A stretch of DNA of 64,000 nt from Gymnothorax reevesii (lineage: Eukaryota > Chordata > Actinopteri > Anguilliformes > Muraenidae). The stretch lies in the NCBI GenBank assembly GCA_029721435.1, contig CM056583.1:92398575-92462574 (forward strand), given 5' to 3'. Made by a program: the position numbers and the translations under genes. Shown here piece after piece: positions 1 through 7,771 of the stretch (positions are counted from its first letter, which is position 1; every line of letters begins with the position of its first letter). The notes under the pieces were generated by a model. That model was not told where the DNA came from, made no database searches, and was given only the letters and a program-made list of their open reading frames with translations.

Positions 1-866
1 TTCAGTCAGACTAAGGTAGCAATTTCACTTCTGGATTGTTTCAGCAGGTTGTGTATGAACTAGGTGCAAAGCAGATTCTTTCTAGTGCCTATCATCCAGA
101 AAGTCAGGGTGCCTTAGAGCGGTTTCATTCCACTCTCAAGACAATGATGAGGACGTATTGTTATAACCATGAGAAAGACTGGGATGAAGGTGTTCATTTG
201 CTGTTGTTTGCAGCAAGAGAAGCAGTGCAGGAGTCTACTGGATTCAGTCCATTTGAGCTAGTGTTTGGCCATGAAGTGAGAGGACCTTTGCTATTGTTGA
301 GTGAACAATGGCAAGAGAAAGAGCCAGATATCAGTCTGTTAGACTATGTTAGCAAGTTCAAGGAAAGATTGCGTGCAGCTTGTGACCTAGCCAAAGAGAA
401 CTTGAAATCAAGTCAGGGAAAAATGAAAACTTGGTATGATCATAAGGCTAGAAGCCGTGAGTTTAAACCAGGAGACAAGGTCCTTGTGTTGTTTCCGTTG
501 CAGTCCAATCCATTGCAGGCTAGATTTCATGGTCCTTATGAAATTCTGACAAAATTCAATGATCTCAATTACATTGTGAAGACTCCAGATAGGAGAAAGC
601 CAAAACAGTTGTGTCACATTAACATGCTGAAGCCTTATCATGACAGAAATGCTAGGGTTGCAGCTGTCACTTCAGATTGTCCTGTGGTAAAGACGTGTGA
701 AGATGAGGGGGAGTTTCAAGATGAAACTAGAATTAAAGCTGAAGTTCTTTCATGTAAATTGTCAAATTCTGAAGTGTTGCAAAATCTTGATGTTGAACTC
801 CAGCACTTAGAACCCTCACAGAGAGATCAGTTTGAGAGGTTGATCAAGAAATATGAGAATCTGTTT
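1..866 (+). pseudogene. Gypsy-A pol fragment: integrase core and C-terminus
   Basis: Integrase of a Gmr1-type gypsy element, which would insert element cDNA into the chromosome. The frame reads from the window start, with one in-frame stop at 12-14 just after the second catalytic Asp codon. The third catalytic position (Glu) is in the HPESQGALERFH motif near 90-125. The C-terminal part holds the FKPGDKVLVL and GPYEI motifs typical of gypsy integrase tails, then PKQLCHINMLKPY, and a linker that leads into the reverse transcriptase in intact copies. The frame is cut at 866 by the insertion; the same frame resumes at 11246. Codons past 872 belong to the inserted element. Confidence 0.85.
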
Positions 867-872
867 CCTAAT
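867..872 (+). repeat. Target site duplication CCTAAT, left copy
   Basis: CCTAAT occurs at 867-872 and again at 11240-11245, immediately outside the two inverted ends of the palindromic element. Removing the element and one copy restores the gypsy frame (Leu-Phe-Pro-Asn followed by Val-Pro-Arg), so both the insertion and its exact borders are secure. Confidence 0.95.
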
Positions 873-1004
873 AGAGAGAGTAATTGGATGTGGCTTATGT
901 CAAAAAAAATGATTGATGGCTTTTTAATGAGTTGAAGAGTTCACTTGGGGGTCATATGCAAAAAATAAAAATAGTATCAAAATCCCTCTCCCCCCTTTTC
1001 TCCT

Positions 1005-1330
1005 AATCCTCCCCCCTCGCCTCTTCTCTCCCTCTCCGAGGTGGGGGCTGTGTGTGAGTGAGATTCAGCACCGTCCCAAGTCCCCACCCCCTTCCCCCTT
1101 GAACGTTCTGGAGCAGGGAGAGAATTTTATACATTTTAGTGTGTTTTACGTTTTTTGTGGGGATGAGCCTTTTTTATTTTATTACTTTATTTCAAGAGTT
1201 TTGTTGGTTGTGTGGTGTAACGAAAGAAACGAAAGAGCGTTTAAATTCGGAGAGTTTCGGAGAGAAAAGAGTGTTTTTTAAAGCAGAAAAAATGAGAGAA
1301 TGAAGTGTTAAAATAAAGGAAATAAATAAA
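1005..1330 (+). repeat. CT-rich block, copy 1 in the left arm
   Basis: The block runs from a poly-pyrimidine stretch through a GTGTGTGAGTGAGATTC motif to an ATTTTATACATTTTAGTGTG motif and a T-rich tract. It recurs in the same orientation at 2679-2940 and, inverted, in the right arm. The ATTTTATACA stretch could act as a TATA-like sequence, but nothing shows it is a promoter. Confidence 0.7.
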
Positions 1331-1537
1331 GGTGAAAGAGAGAAAGCAAATTATTTACCAGTTTTTCGGCGTGATGTGCGTGGAAAAGTAAAGTTACCAA
1401 AAAGTTGTAATGTAGTTGACGAAAGAAGTGCGCAGTAAGGCTGGTTTCCATGCAGAGTGTTAATTCTGTACGTCTTCTTCCCTGGTCTGTGTCTCTCTGT
1501 GTGTCTGACTGTTGGCATTGGAAGTGGTCGGTCCACA

Positions 1538-2050
1538 TGGGAGGGCGGGGCTTGCGGGGATGGTGCAAGCCACGGAATGATTGATTGTGCATTGATGAGC
1601 GAACGACTTCTGTAAAAAGCGGGAAAACTGTAAAACTAACACAGGGGGAGCTAGGTTTGAATCCGACAGGTGTTGGTGTGTGACACCATGGGACGGCGGA
1701 ACTTGCGAATGCGCACTGTCATCATTTTTAAAACAACAGCTGAATTAGGTGTGATTGATGCGCTAACGACTTTCTTAAAAAAAGCAGGAGACCGATAAAA
1801 CTTACCCAGGAGGGGAGGGGTTGAATCCGACAGGTGTTTGAGCGCGTTGCTGAGTTGGCGGAACTTGCGGATGCGCACAGCTGTCATTTTAAAAACAACA
1901 GCTGAATTCGGGATGACTGATGTGCGAACGACTTCTGTAAAAAGCAGGAGAATAATAAACTTACACAGGTGGAGCGGGGTTGATACCGGCGGGGGTGTTG
2001 GTGTGTGGGACACCATGGGACGGCGGAGCCGGCGTTGGGGTAGCGATTCA
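1538..2050 (+). repeat. Tandem array of about 160-bp units in the left arm
   Basis: Three to four diverged units share the landmarks GAATCCGACAGGTGTT, ACCATGGGACGGCGGA, CTTGCGxATGCGCAC, AACAACAGCTGAATT and CxAACGACTT. The mirror copy is at about 9860-10380. Part of the arm's length is thus tandem amplification, as in other large inverted-repeat transposons. The open frames here (for example 1651-2016 minus and 1838-2053 plus) are by-products of the repetition. Confidence 0.7.
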
Positions 2051-2678
2051 TGAATGAAATTTTCTGTCGAGAATTAATAGGGTAATGAAACTTACCCAGG
2101 GCAGTGGTCTGAACGATACGGGTGTCTGCGTGTTGTGAGATTGTTCCTGGCGGTCATTGCTATGTATTAAGGATTTTCCTGGGCCTTCGTATTGATTTTA
2201 AAAAGTGCGAGAAAATCATACATTAAGCACGTTCACAATGTCAAGTTATTGAATGGAGGGAGCGAAATTGTTCAGAACTATGAACGGCCGCATATAAACA
2301 TGACTGAATAATTATTTTGAAAATAACATCCGCAGTATTCGCAATCTTAATTTAAAAGGTTTTGAGGTGGCCTAGGCAACAGGGTATTCACATTCCAAAG
2401 TTTTTGAAGGCCTGGGAACACTCAAGGTGAAAAGAGTAAACATGAAATGATATATTATTCTGAAATTGTGCATGGGAATGCGCTGGTTGGTGGTCTATAT
2501 GTTTTTGAAGGTGCGGAGATGCGCACAGCTATGGGGCGTGAAATTGCTCTCTGAGGTCATAGGTCTCAGGATGTTTCATTAATACGCTTTTGGGACACTG
2601 CGCTAAATATTTTTCTAACGGGTTGTCATTATTTTTTAAACAATCATACTTTCCCACCATAAGTAATTACCGCCCTTC

Positions 2679-2940
2679 TCCCTAATCCTCCCCCCTCTCC
2701 TCTTCTCACCCTCTCCGGGGCGGCTGTGTGTGAGTGAGATTCTGCACCGCCCTCTCACCCTCCCCTTGCACGTTCTGGTGCGGAGAGAGAATTTTATACA
2801 TTTTAGTGTGTTTTAGCGTGTTTTACGTTTTTTTTTTTGTAGGGATAACCCTTTTAAAACAATTATTTAATTGTGTTAAAGAGTTCTGGAGAGAAAACCG
2901 TGATTTAAAGCAGAAAAAATATGAGAGCAAGAAGTGTTAA
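2679..2940 (+). repeat. CT-rich block, copy 2 in the left arm
   Basis: This is a second direct copy of the block at 1005-1330, with the same order of poly-pyrimidine tract, GTGTGTGAGTGAGATTC, ATTTTATACATTTTAGTGTG and T tract. It shows the arm contains a duplication with a period of about 1.67 kb. Confidence 0.65.
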
Positions 2941-3467
2941 AACGGGTAACATAAAGCAGTGCAGTGGATAAGTGTATGTAAAGGAAAAAGAAAGAAAGAA
3001 AATTTACCAGTTTTTCGGCGCGATGTGCGTGGAAAAAGAAAAGTTACCAAAAAGTTGTAATGTAGGGCTAGTTGACGAAAGAAGTGCGAGTAATGCTTGC
3101 ACAAGCGCATCTTTAAATAACCATCACCGGTGAAAGATTTCAGGCCTACTTCTTGTTATTCGTCCCAGGTTCACTTATTGAATAGGCTACATGGTTAATC
3201 GCAGTTCCGCACTAACGGCGAATTGAAGTCGTGCGTCACCATCTACTTCTTGATTAAGGATTTTTAACTGGCCGTGTAAAATATTTTCAGTATTTTGTAT
3301 TTGATAATGCTTAGTATTTATCACTTACAAGTACTTTATTTGTAATATATTGCATCCAGTCTTGAAAATGAGTAACAATCAATAAATACCGATATTCTCG
3401 ATTACAGATAAACCATTTTCATAAATATCAATGCAACATTAGTTTGTTAAGTCTGTGTTTCTAAAAA

Positions 3468-4017
3468 TGCGAGTTTCAAAGTATATCCAGGAATTTTATA
3501 TTGAATATAGGTTTTAACTAAGTTTCTCATTTGAGCGGGAGTGCTAGCAGGTCGTGTGTGCGTGTTTGTGTGTGTGTATGTGTGTTAGTTTGTTAAATTA
3601 CAAGCAAGGTCTTAGTTTTTTAAAAACAGTCAAAGAGTCAAAAAATACCAGTTAATTTTTCTACCTGTGTGAAAAAACAAGCAGGGCCTTTTTTGGTCAG
3701 TGTATCAGCCATGTTTTTCATGCGTCATATTAAAGTCTTTTGACTTTAAGAAATGATAAAATCGTGTGAAGTAAGCTGGTAAATGCGAGTTTCAAAGTAG
3801 AATTTTATGTTGGAAATAGGTTTTAACTAAGTTTTTCATTTAAGCGGGAGTGTATGTCGGTTGTGTGTGCGCGCGCGCGTGTGTGTGGGTGTGTGTGTCT
3901 GTGTGCGTGTGTGTATGCGCATGTGTGTGTGCGTGTTAGTTTGTTAAATTATATGCAAGATCTTTGTTTTTAAAAAGCAGTCAAAGAGTCGAAATATACC
4001 TGTTATTTTTTCTTTCA
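3468..4017 (+). repeat. Roughly 310-bp unit with GT microsatellite, two copies
   Basis: Each unit begins GCGAGTTTCAAAGTA, continues through GGTTTTAACTAAGTTT and TTTGAGCGGGAGTG into a (GT)n tract (3557-3590 and 3861-3940), then GTTAGTTTGTTAAATTA and CAGTCAAAGAGTC. Two further copies lie in the core at about 5198-5660. The unit is therefore present on both sides of the arm/core border. Confidence 0.75.
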
Positions 4018-4165
4018 GTATCAATAGGGGAGACCGGGGATGATAGTAACACTTTTTTGCTTGAGCACGTGTAACGCAGTCGTTCCTTGTGATAGAGATC
4101 TCAAATTTTTACATGTGGTTCCCATATTTGTCTGCTATAAATGATACACTTGGACTTCTACTACA

Positions 4166-5597
4166 GTATCACAGATTATGTGAATTAATGTCAAATAGAA
4201 AGAGGTATGTTGTTTCAACCTACCCCCACAGTACCGAGGTGAGTTGTAACATGACGTGAGGATGGATGTAACAATGAAATTAATAGCCTTAAAAAAGATA
4301 CAAGCTATTAAATGTAAGGAAGCACTTTAATGAATAATAAAGGAGGGACCATAAACTTGTCAGACTACAAAATAATAATAATACAATAAATAAGAAGTAT
4401 AAGTGAAATACGATAAAAATAAATACAATAAAATAAATAAATATATATATAATATGAAGAAATATAAATTATAAACTGGCATGTGTTGTGTGTGTGTGTG
4501 TGTCTGTGTGTGTGTGTGTGTTTTGTAACCTGAAACAGGTTAATGTGAAAAAGCATTTGAACACTTGGAGATCTGTGGAACAATCAACAAAACTACTTTT
4601 GAACAGTGTTGTGCAAAGCTTCACTAAGTACTTTATGAGTGCTGCAAGGCATATGAACAGTTGAACTGTCTATTGAACAATAAACAAAACACTTTTGAAC
4701 ACTGTGTTTTCAAGGTGCAGAAGCACTTAGTAAGTAACTATTAACTAAGCAAACTGCCTAGGGCATGCTGTAAAAAGGGGACTAGTACAAAATGTCAAAA
4801 TAAGGGGAAGATTGTAACACTTTTTAAGAACAGTTACAACCCTCCCCATGCCAGACAGCCATTAAAAAGGTAACCGTTTTTAACATTTATCTTCAAAGCT
4901 AGCACTAATGCAACAAGTCAAATGAAACTAGAGAAACAATTACTTGAGCTTATGTACGTGAAACAATTGTATCTACAACATAATAGACACTATGCAAAAA
5001 TATTTGTGATGAAAATATTTACTTTCTTACCTGAAATTGTTTTTGGCACCAGAACAGACAGTTTTCAACTCAAAGACATGAGGCTTCACCAGTCAGCTCA
5101 CTTTGTAAGTGGGCATGGACTGTATTGATGACATCACTGCAGAGATTTCTAACTTTAAGAAATGATGATATTGTGTGTAGGAAGCTGGAAAATATGAGTT
5201 TCAAAGTATATCCTAGAGTTTTATGTTGAATATAGGTTTCAACTAAGTTTTTCATTTGAGCGGGAGTGCTCGCGGGTCGTGTATGTGTGAGTGTGTGTGT
5301 GTGTGTGTTTGTGTGTGTTAGTTTGTTAAATTACAAGCAAGATTTTAGTTTTTTAAAAACAGTCAAAGAGTCGAAAAATACCAGTTAATTTTTCTACCAG
5401 TGTGAATAAACAAGCAGGGCCTTTTTAGGTCAATGTATCAGCCATGTTTTTCATGTGTCATTTTAAAGTTTTTTAACTTTAATGAATGATAAAATTGTGC
5501 GTAGAAAGCTGGTAAATGCGAGTTTCAAAGTATATTCTAGAATTTTATGTTGAATATAGGTTTAAACCAAGTTTTTCATTGAAGCGGGAGGGCTTGC
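4166..5597. other. Core of the Polinton-like element with no recognised gene
   Basis: The stretch starts where the left arm loses its match to the right arm. It is AT-rich with a GT microsatellite (about 4482-4521) and two further copies of the 310-bp unit. The open frame at 4922-5128 (68 codons) resembles nothing recognised and has no supporting feature. Confidence 0.6.
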
Positions 5598-5600
5598 GAG

Positions 5601-5665
<65 letters not shown>
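5198..5665 (+). repeat. Two more copies of the 310-bp unit and a long (GT)n tract
   Basis: The landmarks of the arm unit recur: GAGTTTCAAAGTATAT, the TTCATTTGAGCGGGAGTG type motif, and (GT)n at about 5290-5320 and 5602-5662. The last tract runs into a C-rich stretch and then into the coding part of the core. Frames reading Cys-Val repeats (5607 onward) are microsatellite translation. Confidence 0.75.
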
Positions 5666-5756
5666 CCCCCCCCCCATTATGAGATTTGGCAACAGAAATG
5701 GCAGACATGTCAGGCAAAGGATCTCATGTCGACGCTGGTGTTTTACACTGAACAAC

Positions 5757-5950
5757 ATGGCATTGAGAGCAAGATCTCCGAAAAGGAGTAGGCAAGACTA
5801 CTTCGACAAGAAAGATGGGAATGGGCAATGGAGAGAGCGTTATGTGAAGGACTCGATCGACTGCTGAACAAAGTACACAGGGTAGAAGACCGTAATCATT
5901 GGATAACTTTTCTTGTGGGAACAGTTCTGTCTGACTTAAGGCGTGGTTAG
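5757..5950 (+). pseudogene. Possible small basic/coiled-coil protein with a frameshift
   Basis: From the ATG at 5757 a basic frame (MALRARSPKRSRQDYF...) runs to a stop at 5865-5867. From about 5792 a second frame reads QERWEWAMERALCEGLDRLL and continues to a TAG at 5948-5950; it looks more protein-like, with a helical amphipathic pattern. The two together suggest one short gene of about 65 residues with a one-base shift near 5800, or two exons. It lies 36 bases before the CARD-like frame in the same direction. No family is recognised. Confidence 0.35.
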
Positions 5951-5986
5951 AGTCCACTGACATAAATATCAAGACAGGAGTGTGTC

Positions 5987-6922
5987 TTGAGTGACATTGT
6001 TGGGGGTGCCTTCATTCCTACCTATCTCAATTTTGTCTGCTTTCTTAATTACCACAGTGCAGAAACGTCTTTAACTATGGACGCCATATCCAGTAGTCCG
6101 ACAGAGTTTAGAGTATTGGAAGTCGGGCATATGACACCATCAGAAAAATTGAATTCTTGGGCTGAAAATGTGGTTGACAGGTGTGAATCAGCCCACAGAT
6201 TTTTTAGACTGTTGTACCCAAATAAGGCGAGAGCCATGCGAGTCATATTGACTGATGCCGTGAGAGACGAATGTACTGCTGAGGCCTTCTTATCGGCCCT
6301 CAGGGATGAAGATCCTTTCCTTTTCAACGACCTGGAAACAAACGGCCCTAGAAAAAGTTTTGGTGAGTATCAACATCGATGGCCTCAGCCTCCGTTCTCA
6401 CAAAATAATTCCACGTCGATTTACCTGTCGTTTTCCTCTTTGTACGTCTGTCCTGTTACCTGGTCTGTTCATGTCATAACAGTGAGGAGTCGTCCACCGA
6501 CTGAGCCGTTTGACTTATGGAGCGCAAACCGAGGCCTGCGCAACTTCTTTGAAACACGAAGAGACGAATTCAATGTCGTGGATATACTTGTGGAATGCAA
6601 CCTTTTGACTGTGGAAGAGTACGATGACATACGGCTTGCTAGAGAGAGGCTGCTGTTTCTGGCACTGCACGAAATTATGACACGGGCATCTCCGGAACAT
6701 GTCGTATTTCTGGAATGCCTGGAGGGACTGTATCGAGATGTGTGGCCGTCACCATACACGGAGGTTGTTTCACAGGACGACACACACCAACAGAAAATCG
6801 AGAAGACTTTCAATGGACAGGGGAATTATGACATCATACATGTGAACAGTGCCATGACACCTGAGGCCACAGTAGAGGACGTGTGGTGGTGGAAACAAAT
6901 GCCCCTTGTGTCGGCGGCGTAA
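5987..6922 (+). CDS. CARD-like protein of the Polinton-like element (two exons, in-frame intron)
   Basis: A 311-codon frame that probably encodes about 271 residues after splicing. The stretch 6363-6482 starts with the strong donor GTGAGT and ends AACAG; it is 120 bases long, so the frame continues across it. Residues about 177-255 read like a death-fold CARD: amphipathic helices with LRNFFETRRDEF, then LTVEEYDDIRLARERL, then the VVFLECLEG pattern, matching the 'capture by helix, LTxEEYxxI' layout of CARDs. The N-terminal part (from Met at 5987 or 6077) is also helical but unassigned. A CARD cargo would plausibly bind host inflammasome or apoptosis adaptors; this is inference only. The stop at 6920-6922 overlaps the zinc-cluster frame by 17 bases. 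No similar gene is known to me in Polintons. Confidence 0.55.
   Translation: MSDIVGGAFIPTYLNFVCFLNYHSAETSLTMDAISSSPTEFRVLEVGHMTPSEKLNSWAENVVDRCESAHRFFRLLYPNKARAMRVILTDAVRDECTAEAFLSALRDEDPFLFNDLETNGPRKSFGEYQHRWPQPPFSQNNSTSIYLSFSSLYVCPVTWSVHVITVRSRPPTEPFDLWSANRGLRNFFETRRDEFNVVDILVECNLLTVEEYDDIRLARERLLFLALHEIMTRASPEHVVFLECLEGLYRDVWPSPYTEVVSQDDTHQQKIEKTFNGQGNYDIIHVNSAMTPEATVEDVWWWKQMPLVSAA
6363..6482 (+). other. Predicted 120-base intron in the CARD-like gene
   Basis: Donor G|GTGAGT at 6362-6368 and acceptor AACAG at 6478-6482, phase 1. The peptide encoded by the intron (Tyr, Ser, Phe and Pro rich) is unlike its flanks, which supports removal. Length is a multiple of three, so an unspliced transcript would also be open. 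Confidence 0.6.
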
Positions 6923-7124
6923 GGAAAAGGTGTACAAGGAAGCTTTCGCTGTGAAAAATGCTCACCTGCAATGTCCCGAATGTAAGGGTCCCAAAATGGT
7001 GCTTATTTACGACGGGCCCAACGGGGAGGGCTGTCATCATGTTGCATGTGAGTGCGCCGTTAAAAACCATAGGTGTGCTTGTGGGCATACAGCAACTATG
7101 TTCATGACTATCTACAAGATGTGA
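6876..7124 (+). CDS. Zinc-cluster protein, last exon or separate small gene
   Basis: The frame is open from 6876 and ends at the TGA at 7122-7124. There is no ATG; a TTG lies at 6906. The protein is rich in Cys and His: CPLC, then CPEC about 20 residues later, then H-x3-C-x-C, then a further H-x-C-x-C-x-H. The spacing resembles two zinc ribbons but matches no named family. Because the frame lacks an ATG and sits directly after the CARD-like frame, it may be a third exon joined by splicing near 6870, giving a CARD plus zinc protein, or a frameshifted continuation. Its last 13 codon-bases begin a 100-bp inverted repeat. Confidence 0.5.
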   Translation, partial: RTCGGGNKCPLCRRRKEKVYKEAFAVKNAHLQCPECKGPKMVLIYDGPNGEGCHHVACECAVKNHRCACGHTATMFMTIYKM

Positions 7125-7211
7125 AGAGGTAGTTTTGGGACTTGGAGCTATTATGTACCAAAACCTGTGTGAAACTTTGCTATTAAGATGTCTGTTTTGT
7201 TTTTTTGTTTA
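7112..7211 (+). repeat. Inner inverted repeat, left copy
   Basis: 100 bases from CTACAAGATGTGAAG at the end of the zinc-cluster frame to a T-rich tract. The reverse complement is at 7672-7771 with one visible mismatch. Together they enclose a 460-base loop and touch the inner end of the right arm. Confidence 0.9.
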
Positions 7212-7466
7212 TTTGTTTTTCCAATAAAACAACCAGCGTATGATCAATTGACCCTGCTTACAGCCACGCAGCAAATTGTATGTCATAAAAGAGGCTTCAA
7301 GCTGACAAACTGCCAAGTTTCTAAAAAACTTGTTCCGCAGCCAGATTTCAAGACTTTTCCATGTGGCTTCTAAAACTGTGTTTGGCGATGAGAGAGCCAT
7401 CTCATCGTGTAAAATATTGAGGGCGATTTCACAAATAGTTTTTATCAGTTCTGGCTGGCAGATTTA
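7209..7466 (-). pseudogene. Fragment resembling a small Polinton protein
   Basis: On the minus strand the frame from about 7466 reads PELIKTICEIALNIL, then a Ser/Asn/Lys-rich stretch, ending near 7209. The LIKTICEIALN-type helix followed by a short basic region recalls the small protein seen next to the packaging ATPase in many metazoan Polintons and adintoviruses. The match is from memory and the fragment is short. It lies 31 bases downstream of the ATPase-like fragment on the same strand, which would fit such a gene pair. Confidence 0.35.
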
Positions 7467-7496
7467 CGAATGGCGCTTCGCTGACGTGCATGGCCT

Positions 7497-7628
7497 TCAA
7501 ATTTCAGAGCTATTACTGGCCGCTTCCATGAGGTCATCAATAATAACCAAATGGGTTTTATGCAAAGGAAGCAGTGCTTCATCAGTCAATGATTCAGGCA
7601 GACCTTCAACAAAATGTAAATTCTTTAT
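7497..7628 (-). pseudogene. Fragment resembling the Polinton DNA-packaging ATPase
   Basis: About 43 codons on the minus strand ending at the stop at 7497-7499. The key segment is LVIIDDLMEAAS, a hydrophobic beta strand followed by Asp-Asp as in a Walker B motif; IIDDLM in this setting is typical of the FtsK/A32-like packaging ATPase of Polintons. The upstream part (EGLPESLTDEALLPL) also fits that family. Walker A is absent, so it is a relic. It is the main protein evidence for a Polinton origin of the palindrome. Confidence 0.5.
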
Positions 7629-7671
7629 TTAACGACGCATATCATCAAGATCATCATTTTGTAAAAACAAT

Positions 7672-7771
7672 TAAACAAAAAAACAAAACAGACATCTTAA
7701 TAGCAAAGTTTCACACAGGTTTTGGTACATCATAGCTCCAAGTCCCAAAACTACCTCTTCACATCTTGTAG
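7672..7771 (-). repeat. Inner inverted repeat, right copy
   Basis: Reverse complement of 7112-7211. Its last five bases overlap the inner border of the right arm. So, read from the right end, the arm runs straight into the 3' end of the zinc-cluster gene, which hints that the palindrome arose by copying back from that point. Confidence 0.9.

Larger units (their letters stand above)
873..4165 (+). repeat. Left terminal inverted repeat of the Polinton-like element (about 3.3 kb)
   Basis: This stretch is repeated in reverse complement at 7767-11239. The stretches compared by eye differ only at scattered single bases (for example near 2720, 2870 and 2035). It contains two dispersed copies of a CT-rich block (1005-1330 and 2679-2940), tandem units of about 160 bp (1538-2050), and two copies of a roughly 310-bp unit with GT microsatellites (3468-4017). 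Open frames of 60-120 codons occur on both arms, but they lie in these repeats and resemble no known protein. Confidence 0.95.

Noticed and set aside
1308..2053. Several open frames of 60-121 codons in the left arm, mirrored in the right arm
   Set aside because: They lie in the tandem repeats of the arm, occur on both strands with mirror copies, and show no domain or composition expected of proteins.
5607..5750. Frame with Cys-Val repeats and a peptide RRWCFTLNN that recalls the first motif of circovirus-type Rep proteins
   Set aside because: The start is GT microsatellite translation, the similarity covers nine residues only, and no further Rep motif follows. I treat it as coincidence.
7021..7090. 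HxxxCxC pattern similar to a motif in gyrovirus VP2
   Set aside because: The spacing differs by one and nothing else of that protein is present; many zinc proteins contain such clusters.
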